From: Rhodoferax sp. OV413
Lineage (GTDB): Bacteria; Pseudomonadota; Gammaproteobacteria; Burkholderiales; Burkholderiaceae_C
Direction of reading: 5' to 3'
Length of the DNA: 5,543 bases
Assembly: GCA_945861195.1 (NCBI GenBank)
Contig: CAMATS010000183.1
Span: forward strand, 1 to 5,543
The position numbers were made by a program, and so were the translations under genes. Position 1 is the first letter of the stretch; every line of letters begins with the position of its first letter. The notes below the pieces were generated by a model. That model was not told the origin of the DNA, made no database searches, and was given only the letters and a program-made list of their open reading frames with translations. Positions 1 to 4,544 of the stretch are shown here, one piece after another.

Positions 1-135
1 GTGGAAGCCGGTGACCACACCATCGTGCTCTGCGCGGTGCGCGATTTTGGCTGGCAGGACAGCGCGGCCCTGGGTTTTTGGCGCAGCCGCTTCGGGCAGT
101 TTGAGCCTCTCGAGGCGCCGCCCCCGAAACCCTGA
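1..135 (+). CDS. Flavin reductase-like domain protein, C-terminal end only (partial)
   Basis: The frame is open from base 1 to a TGA at 133-135 and gives the last 44 residues of a protein whose start lies outside the window. The visible part begins VEAGDHTIVLCAVRDFGW and continues through ALGFWRSRFGQF to a proline-rich tail. An 'EAGDH-x-I-(hydrophobic)' strand followed by a short loop and an 'L-x-F-(W/R)-x-x-x-(F/Y)' strand is the usual C-terminal pattern of the flavin reductase-like FMN-binding barrel (PF01613 type), where the His lies near the flavin. Such proteins reduce or bind FMN and often partner a monooxygenase. The partner and substrate cannot be read here. The gene converges on the permease remnant, with only 11 bases between the two stop codons. 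The family assignment is moderately secure; the specific function is unknown. Confidence 0.68.
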   Translation: MEAGDHTIVLCAVRDFGWQDSAALGFWRSRFGQFEPLEAPPPKP

Positions 136-146
136 GCTGCGGGGCT

Positions 147-320
147 TCAGCCCTTGATGCCGCCTTGTGTGAGGCCGCCCACCACGCGCTCCTGAAACAG
201 CGCAATCAAAATCGCGATTGGCACGATCGCCACAATTGGCACGATCCCCACAATTGGCACGATCGCCACAACCAGGGCCGCCGAGATGATTGGCCAGGGA
301 AAGGTGAACTCCCCCTTGGT
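147..320 (-). pseudogene. Remnant of a carbohydrate ABC-transporter inner-membrane permease (C-terminal end)
   Basis: Read on the minus strand, this frame gives about 57 residues ending at a TGA (149-147). The sequence FTFPWPIISAALVV leads into a hydrophobic stretch and ends in ALFQERVVGGLTQGGIKG. The ending 'Q-(K/R/E)-x-(F/V)-V-x-G-L-T-x-G-(A/G)-(V/I)-K-G' is the hallmark C-terminus of CUT1-family (MalG/UgpE-like) sugar importer permeases, preceded by the last membrane helix. Intact permeases are about 270-300 residues. Here everything before this last helix, including the EAA loop that contacts the ATPase, is missing. Upstream the frame stays open but runs out of frame through imuB, so it is not real permease sequence. 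The last helix is lengthened by an 18-bp repeat encoding Ile-Val-Pro-Ile-Val-(Ala/Gly). No start codon or ribosome site belongs to it. I infer a decaying fragment left by a rearrangement. Confidence 0.75.
217..270. repeat. Three tandem copies of an 18-bp unit
   Basis: Three direct head-to-tail copies of attggcacgatcgccaca lie at 217-234, 235-252 and 253-270. The middle copy differs from the other two by a single base (c instead of g at 247); the outer copies are identical. The period is a multiple of three, so on the minus strand the array adds a repeated hexapeptide (IVPIVA, IVPIVG) to the last helix of the permease remnant without shifting frame. CUT1 permeases normally have one such IVPI-like segment here, so two extra units (36 bp) appear to have been gained. 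The near identity suggests recent slippage or duplication. Confidence 0.93.
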
Positions 321-330
321 AGAGGGTGCC

Positions 331-1689
331 TCAGCCAAACACCCCGTGCAGGTACCAGCGCGGCGCCATGTCAAAGCCGGGCGAGGAGGGGGCCAGCCGT
401 TCGCGGTAAACCCAGAGCAGGCCGCTGTGGCTGCTGCGTGCCACGTAGTAGTCGCGCAGGGCGCTGGGGCCGAGGTCCCACCAACCGGCCTCCAGCCGCT
501 GCGGCCCGGCCAGCAGGGTGAGCGGGTCAGGGCACAAAGGGCGGCCCTGGCGCACCGCCAGGCGTTGCGGCATGGCCAGCAGCCAGGCCGGGCAGCTGGC
601 CAGATCGATGGCAGGGCCAGTGCTGGGGGCTGTGCCGCCAGGGGAGCCCCCTGGCCCTGAACGGCTTGCTTCTTGGGCCATGAACACAGCGGCATTTGAC
701 GCCGCTTGCCACAGCTGCATACGCTCGGGCCGGTGGTCGGCCCGTGGCGACCATTGCAAGACCTGCGGCTGCCCCAGCCGTGCTGCCAGACGCTCGAGCA
801 GCTGCTGCAAGCTGTCCCCGGGGCGCTGTGCCTCGGGCAGCAGGCTGGCGCTGTGCCCAGCGCGAGGCAGGGTCTCGACGCTGCGCAACTGCAAGTACAG
901 CACTGGCGCTGGCAGGGTGATGCGTGCCAGGTGTTCGGCCAGCAGGCGCTGCAGGTGGGCGGTGTCGCAACTGGGCTCGGCGCAGCGCAGCAGCAATTCG
1001 CCTTGGCTGGCGGTGTTGCGGCGCGCGTCCATGGTCCAGCACAGCACCAGCGCCAGCACCGCCTGATGGCGCAGTTGCAGCCAGTACTGCAGTTGCTCGA
1101 GCAGTCGGCGCGCACCAAACAGCAGCGCCGGAGCGGTTTCGACCTGCGCGGCCAGTTCCAGCCTGGCCTCAAACACCTCGGGCAGCAGCAGCCAGGGGTA
1201 GCTGTCTGGGCCCTGGCCGCAGGCCTGGTCGAGCGCCTGCAACAGTGGCGCACCAAAACGCCGCGCTACGCCAGCACGTGGCAGGGCCCGCAACTCGCCC
1301 CAGCGGGTGCAGCCCAGGGCCGCCAGCGTGGCAAGGTGCGGACGGGCCGCCGCCAGTGCCGCCAAGGGCAGCTCAGGCGCGGGGGTCTGCAAAAGCCCTG
1401 GCAGCAAACGCGCTTTGGCTGCTAGGGATGTCGCACCATAGGCATGGTGCACAGCCACGGGTGGCTTTTTTTCTTCAAACAGCAGTTGCCGCAAACCGGC
1501 CCTGCCGCCCCATAAACGCTCGCTGCCAGACACCTCCAACAGCAGTGCGTCCTCCAGCCGTACCACCCGCGGGGTGAACTGCAAAGCCCACCAGGCCAGC
1601 GCGCTCCAGACATCGGGCAGGCCGCTTGCAGGCGGCGCAGCGGCGGCGGTCTGGTTCTGAGCCCCGGGCTGCAGGGCGATCCAGTGCAT
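331..1689 (-). CDS. imuB: ImuB, Y-family DNA polymerase-like protein of the SOS mutagenesis cassette
   Basis: This encodes a 452-residue protein. ImuB is a catalytically inactive relative of Y-family (DinB/UmuC) polymerases that links ImuA and the error-prone polymerase DnaE2 to the beta sliding clamp during damage-induced mutagenesis. Visible features: a palm-like segment at residues 45-62 (LEDALLLEVSGSERLWGG), equivalent to the DinB strand carrying the second catalytic acidic pair but divergent; a helix-hairpin-helix-like region at about 122-161 (LGCTRWGELRALPRAGVARRFG); a little-finger-like region at about 170-310; the conserved DHRPER at 318-323; and the ImuB-type tail with RDYYVARS (412-419) and WYLHGVFG at the extreme C-terminus. 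The catalytic Asp near the N-terminus of active polymerases is not apparent. I chose ATG at 1689 because MHWIALQPG resembles ImuB N-termini and lies 4 bases after the imuA stop. The frame extends further upstream, but that would overlap imuA by some 260 bp. The Shine-Dalgarno is weak, so translation is probably coupled to imuA. No dnaE2 follows. Confidence 0.9.
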   Translation of the reverse strand: MHWIALQPGAQNQTAAAAPPASGLPDVWSALAWWALQFTPRVVRLEDALLLEVSGSERLWGGRAGLRQLLFEEKKPPVAVHHAYGATSLAAKARLLPGLLQTPAPELPLAALAAARPHLATLAALGCTRWGELRALPRAGVARRFGAPLLQALDQACGQGPDSYPWLLLPEVFEARLELAAQVETAPALLFGARRLLEQLQYWLQLRHQAVLALVLCWTMDARRNTASQGELLLRCAEPSCDTAHLQRLLAEHLARITLPAPVLYLQLRSVETLPRAGHSASLLPEAQRPGDSLQQLLERLAARLGQPQVLQWSPRADHRPERMQLWQAASNAAVFMAQEASRSGPGGSPGGTAPSTGPAIDLASCPAWLLAMPQRLAVRQGRPLCPDPLTLLAGPQRLEAGWWDLGPSALRDYYVARSSHSGLLWVYRERLAPSSPGFDMAPRWYLHGVFG

Positions 1690-1693
1690 GGTG

Positions 1694-2434
1694 CTACCCG
1701 GGTGGGGCGGACCGCGTGGCCAGTGCCAGCCCAATCGATAGCCCAGCCACCAAGCGGCCCTGGCGCCCGGCGAGTTGCAGCGGCTCTGCCAAGGGCGGGC
1801 CGCGCCGTTTGAGCACCTGCAACTGCAGGCCATCAGTATCCTGGGCCTGCCCGGCGGGCTGGCCGGGCAAGGGGGCCAGCAACAGGCGTAACACCGCCGG
1901 CGATGATTCCCCCTGCGCCTGGGCTGGGCGCATCGCAAACAGAGGCTTGCCATAACTCTGTGCCGCCAGTTGCAAGCGGCGCAGTTGCTCAGGACGTACC
2001 CGCAAATCCTGGGGTAACCAGGCCAGCACCGCCAGCACGCCGGCGCAACGCAGCGCCTGCTCGGCGGCCCACAAACAGGCCTGCATTTGGCTTGGGTTCA
2101 CCCACAGCAGACGCTGCACAGCCAGCCCCTGGGCCTGCAGGGCCGGACCAAACGGCACATGGGGCGGGCCAACCAGCACCAGCGCACCGCTGCCGGTTTG
2201 CTGCAGACGCAGCAAAACCGGCAACAGCAAACGCCACTCGCCGTGCAGGCCCGGGGGCTGCAACACCTCACTCAGGGCATCGAGCGGCCAGCCGCCACCC
2301 GGCAAAACCTGGTCCAGCGCCAAATGACCGCTGCTCAGGGTAGCCCCCGGCGTACCGCCCAGCGCATCGGCACGCCAAACGGCTTCACCCAGGCCGGCCA
2401 ACCAGGGCTCGCCAGGCTTTGGGGACGATGTCAT
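1694..2434 (-). CDS. imuA: ImuA, RecA-like SOS mutagenesis protein
   Basis: This encodes a 246-residue protein of the ImuA family (also called SulA-like or ImuA1), a RecA-related accessory factor that acts with ImuB and DnaE2 in translesion synthesis. The family signature is clear: VWRADAL (19-25), then SSGHLALDQVLPGGGWPLDALSEVL (34-58), the 'gHpaLDa-LPGGGWP-GaL-Ell' motif at the start of the RecA-like core. Further matches are WVNP (111-114), the AGVLAVLAWLP strand (131-141), RRLQLAAQ (152-159) and the KRRGPPL segment (209-215). A canonical Walker A lysine loop is not visible, as is common in this family. ATG at 2434 has an AAAGG about 7 bases upstream on the minus strand, a reasonable ribosome site. 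The gene is followed after 4 bases by imuB and preceded by a LexA box, so SOS induction is expected. A small out-of-frame reading frame with a stronger ribosome site overlaps its first 50 bases. Confidence 0.9.
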   Translation of the reverse strand: MTSSPKPGEPWLAGLGEAVWRADALGGTPGATLSSGHLALDQVLPGGGWPLDALSEVLQPPGLHGEWRLLLPVLLRLQQTGSGALVLVGPPHVPFGPALQAQGLAVQRLLWVNPSQMQACLWAAEQALRCAGVLAVLAWLPQDLRVRPEQLRRLQLAAQSYGKPLFAMRPAQAQGESSPAVLRLLLAPLPGQPAGQAQDTDGLQLQVLKRRGPPLAEPLQLAGRQGRLVAGLSIGLALATRSAPPG

Positions 2435-2459
2435 GTGAAACCTTTGAAAAACTGTTCAT
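2385..2459 (-). CDS. Possible small leader ORF overlapping the imuA start
   Basis: A 24-codon frame starts at ATG 2459 and ends at 2385, in a different frame from imuA and overlapping its first 50 bases. It reads MNSFSKVSHDIVPKAWRALV and ends GRPG. Its ribosome site is better than that of imuA: GGAG at 2470-2467 on the minus strand, 7 bases before the ATG. It lies in the 5' untranslated region that should be made from the LexA-controlled promoter. It could reduce or modulate imuA translation, or the strong GGAG could be coincidental. The peptide resembles nothing I know and its C-terminal half is read from imuA coding sequence. Existence as a translated unit is an inference. Confidence 0.25.
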   Translation of the reverse strand: MNSFSKVSHDIVPKAWRALVGRPG

Positions 2460-2531
2460 GGAGGAACTCCAGGCCCATGGAGCGCGGCGACGGCCCAGCA
2501 GGCTTGGGCTCGCCTCAAAAGAGCCTGATAA

Positions 2532-2547
2532 CTGGTTATAAACACAG
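2532..2547 (-). promoter_or_regulatory. LexA (SOS) box of the imuA-imuB operon
   Basis: On the minus strand the sequence is CTGTGTTTATAACCAG, a perfect CTG-N10-CAG LexA operator of the gamma/betaproteobacterial type with an AT-rich centre and TA flanks (TACTGT...CCAGTTA). Its inner edge is about 98 bases upstream of the imuA ATG. It lies in the most AT-rich stretch of the neighbourhood (about 2530-2580), where -10-like hexamers such as TATACT and TATAAC overlap it, so LexA bound here would block RNA polymerase. I cannot choose one -35/-10 pair with confidence. The position directly ahead of an SOS mutagenesis operon strongly supports function. Confidence 0.87.
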
Positions 2548-2571
2548 TATATAGACAAAGTGCCAGGGCGA

Positions 2572-2594
2572 TAAAACAACATGGCTAGCAGCCA
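2572..2594 (-). terminator. Weak candidate terminator downstream of the MFS exporter gene
   Basis: On the minus strand a 5-bp stem (TGGCT, 3-base loop, AGCCA; bases 2594-2582) is followed by TGTTGTTTTAT. It is about 77 bases past the stop of the exporter gene and just ahead of the imuA promoter, a sensible place to end the upstream transcript. The stem is short and the T run is interrupted, so this is only suggestive. A second hairpin (2601-2621, CCACC pairing with GGTGG) lies between it and the gene and could contribute. Confidence 0.3.
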
Positions 2595-2670
2595 AGGCAT
2601 CCACCGCCATGCCAGTGGTGGGGCAGAAGATAAGAGCCGTTAGCGACAGGCGCGCTGGCGCAGGCCAGGC

Positions 2671-3909
2671 TCAGGCCTGCGGGTGGTCTATGTTGCGGCC
2701 GATATCGGGCCAGCGCTGGTGCGCCCACAGCCAGGCCAGCAGCCCCAGGCCCAGCATCAGCAACGAGGCCAGCGCCAGCGCTATGGCAGAGTGCATCACC
2801 AGCGGCGCGATCACGCCGGCCACCAAGCCGTTGGCGGTAGCGCCAATGAAGGACTGCAGCGACGAGGCCATGCCGCGCCGCTCGGGGTGCAGGTCGAGCA
2901 CCAGCAGCGTAACCACCGGCACCATCATGGCCCAGCCAAAGGCATACAAAGCCAGCGGCAGCAATGCCCAGGCAACATGCGGCTGGAATAAAAAATTAGC
3001 CCCTAAGTTGACGACAGCGCTGAGCAGCATGACCACAAAGCCGTGCCGAATCTGCTGTTTGGGTGCCAGCTTGCCGGCCATGCGCCCACTTAGCCAGGCA
3101 CCCGCCATGATGCCGGCGATATTGAGCACAAAAAACCAGAAATACTGGGTGGGCTCCAAGCTCAGAATATCGCCCAGAAAAGCCGGCGCCGAGAGCACGT
3201 ACAAAAACATGCCATTAAAAGGCACGCCACTGGCCAGGGCCAGCAACAAAAACCGTGGATCCAGGCCCAGTTGCCAATAACCTTGCAAGAGGTTGGTCAC
3301 CCGCAGAGGCTGGCGCTGTGTGATGTGCAGGGTCTCCGGCAGCAGCTTGTAATTCGCCCACCACAGGGCCACGCCAAAAGCGGTCAAGAACCCGAACACG
3401 CTATGCCAGCCCAGGTGCACATACAACCAGCCGCCGATGAGCGGCGCAATCGCCGGGGCAATGCCAAAAAAAATGGTGATTTGGCTCATCACCCGTTGAG
3501 CCTGACTGGGCTCAAACATGTCGCGCACCACCGCACGCGCCACCACAATGCCCGCGCCGGTAGACAGGCCTTGCAGGGTGCGGAAGAAAATCAATTGGCC
3601 AATGCTTTGAGACAGCGCACAACCCAGCGAGGCCAGCGTGAAGGCCGCCAAGCCCCACAACACCACCGGGCGGCGCCCCAGACTGTCGGACAGCGCGCCA
3701 TGAAACAGGCTCATAAAAGCAAAGCCGAACAGGTAGCCAGACAGCGTCTGCTGCATCTGCACCGGTGTGGCGCCAAGCGAGCGGGCCATGCCGCCGAAGG
3801 CCGGCAGATAAGTGTCGATCGAGAACGGCCCCAACATGCCCAGCAGGGCCAGCAGCACCGCCAAGGCCCAGCGCGGTGCGCGCCAGAGTTGTTGCGCGTC
3901 CGGGTTCAT
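2671..3909 (-). CDS. Bcr/CflA-family MFS multidrug exporter
   Basis: This encodes a 412-residue inner-membrane protein with twelve predicted hydrophobic helices, the usual size for the Bcr/CflA subgroup (DHA1) of the major facilitator superfamily: proton-driven exporters of drugs such as bicyclomycin, or of sulfonamides and small metabolites. Family features: SIDTYLPAF in helix 1 (30-38, with the conserved Asp); the loop 2-3 motif A, GALSDSLGRRP (71-81); helix 4 FRTLQGLSTGAGIVVARAVVRDMF (109-132) with the conserved Arg residues; and the antiporter motif in helix 5, APAIAPLIGGWL (151-162). I chose ATG at 3909 over an in-frame GTG at 3933, because the latter would overlap the upstream gene's end and has no ribosome site. 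No strong Shine-Dalgarno precedes 3909 either, and the start is 10 bases after the CopD-like stop, suggesting co-transcription and coupling. The substrate cannot be told from sequence. A run of eight A's at about 3466-3473 is in frame and intact. Confidence 0.9.
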   Translation of the reverse strand: MNPDAQQLWRAPRWALAVLLALLGMLGPFSIDTYLPAFGGMARSLGATPVQMQQTLSGYLFGFAFMSLFHGALSDSLGRRPVVLWGLAAFTLASLGCALSQSIGQLIFFRTLQGLSTGAGIVVARAVVRDMFEPSQAQRVMSQITIFFGIAPAIAPLIGGWLYVHLGWHSVFGFLTAFGVALWWANYKLLPETLHITQRQPLRVTNLLQGYWQLGLDPRFLLLALASGVPFNGMFLYVLSAPAFLGDILSLEPTQYFWFFVLNIAGIMAGAWLSGRMAGKLAPKQQIRHGFVVMLLSAVVNLGANFLFQPHVAWALLPLALYAFGWAMMVPVVTLLVLDLHPERRGMASSLQSFIGATANGLVAGVIAPLVMHSAIALALASLLMLGLGLLAWLWAHQRWPDIGRNIDHPQA

Positions 3910-3919
3910 GCCGGGCGCA

Positions 3920-4396
3920 TCAGCTCGATGCACCCAGCAGCGTCACCACCACAACCACAATGCCCAGGCCCAGGTTCAACATCACCCAGCGGCGAATCGT
4001 CTGCAAGGCTGCAGCGCCAGCGGGCCAGGCTTGCCCCTCCACGGCGCGGACCAAGCGCGGGTAGAGGCCAAAGCGCAGATGACCAAAAATCGCCAGCATC
4101 AGCACACCCAGCACCGCCATCACCCACCAGGCCAGCGGCATGCTAAAGGGCAGGCCCGCTTGCACCATGCTGCGCGCGCTGCGGCCAATCATCCACACCC
4201 CGCTGGCCAGCACCAGCGCCGAGGCCACCAGCACCGCATTGAAAAACCGCCCCAACACCGCCTGCATCAGGCGCAAGCGCACCGGCGCATCAAGCTCGGC
4301 CAGCGCGGGGCGCAAAAAGAAATGGGCAAACACCATGCCGCCCACCCAGAGGATGACACACAGCAGATGCAGGGTTTTGAGCAGGGCGTAGATCAT
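3920..4396 (-). CDS. CopD-like integral membrane protein
   Basis: This encodes 158 residues with four predicted membrane helices at about 4-24, 51-70, 86-106 and 135-155. The N-terminal LLKTLHLLCVILWVGGMVFAHFFLRP carries the 'K-x-L-H-(x)n-W-x-G-G-x-x-F' pattern of the CopD/YcnJ-type copper-resistance membrane domain and its short stand-alone relatives. His10, His25 and His106, placed in or next to helices, could bind metal or heme. True CopD imports or handles copper in the periplasm, but short relatives like this are widespread in Burkholderiales and have no settled function, so I leave the symbol blank. ATG at 4396 is the only reasonable start. The Shine-Dalgarno is poor. The gene is first in a likely two-gene unit with the MFS exporter. 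No copper-responsive operator is recognisable upstream. Confidence 0.78.
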   Translation of the reverse strand: MIYALLKTLHLLCVILWVGGMVFAHFFLRPALAELDAPVRLRLMQAVLGRFFNAVLVASALVLASGVWMIGRSARSMVQAGLPFSMPLAWWVMAVLGVLMLAIFGHLRFGLYPRLVRAVEGQAWPAGAAALQTIRRWVMLNLGLGIVVVVVTLLGASS

Positions 4397-4470
4397 GGGG
4401 CAACGGGATAGTGAAACCGCCCTATTGTCGATCCTTGGGCAACGCCAGGGTGGCGGGGCTTTTAGTGAGT

Positions 4471-4490
4471 CGTTACGGCGGGTAGTAACG
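4471..4490. promoter_or_regulatory. Inverted repeat in the divergent intergenic region
   Basis: CGTTAC (4471-4476) and GTAACG (4485-4490) form a perfect 6-bp inverted repeat around an 8-base centre. It sits between the CopD-like gene (start 4396, -) and the hydrolase gene (start 4545, +), 75 and 55 bases from their start codons. The size and spacing fit a dimeric repressor site, but a repeat this short may occur by chance and I do not recognise the consensus. Confidence 0.3.
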
Positions 4491-4511
4491 GATGGTATGT
4501 GCGGCTAGAAG

Positions 4512-4538
4512 TTGCGGCGATAAGGCCACCGCTATCAT
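4512..4538 (+). promoter_or_regulatory. Candidate promoter of the hydrolase gene
   Basis: TTGCGG (4512-4517) and TATCAT (4533-4538) resemble -35 and -10 boxes of a housekeeping sigma factor, although the 15-base spacer is shorter than usual. Transcription from it would start close to the ATG at 4545, giving a leaderless or nearly leaderless mRNA. This would agree with the lack of a well-placed ribosome site: the only AAGG is about 20 bases upstream. Weak evidence. Confidence 0.25.
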
Positions 4539-4544
4539 GTCGGC

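Noticed and set aside
136..160. Terminator between the convergent flavin reductase and permease remnant
   Set aside because: Only a 4-bp GGGC/GCCC stem (142-153) is present, without a T tract on either strand.
217..270. CRISPR array
   Set aside because: The 18-bp repeats are directly adjacent with no spacers and lie in coding-derived sequence.
321..1256. Minus-strand open frame continuous with the permease remnant, making a 369-residue protein
   Set aside because: Above about base 320 it is an out-of-frame reading of imuB, rich in Cys, Arg, Pro and Trp with no domain. Only its last 57 residues look like a real protein.
706..1577. Long plus-strand open frames opposite imuB
   Set aside because: Their composition is dominated by Gln, Ala, Arg and Pro, with no recognisable domain. 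They lie opposite a well-supported gene and are GC-driven shadows.
1690..1953. Longer N-terminus for ImuB starting at 1953
   Set aside because: The extra 88 residues are Cys/Arg-rich, overlap imuA by about 260 bp and do not resemble ImuB. The ATG at 1689 matches family N-termini and sits 4 bases after the imuA stop.
3910..3933. GTG start at 3933 for the MFS exporter
   Set aside because: It overlaps the CopD-like stop, has no ribosome site and adds only eight hydrophilic residues. ATG 3909 gives the typical family length.
3271..4146. 291-codon plus-strand open frame opposite the exporter and CopD-like genes
   Set aside because: It is rich in Gln, His, Arg and Ala, the antisense image of hydrophobic membrane-protein codons, with no domain or ribosome site.
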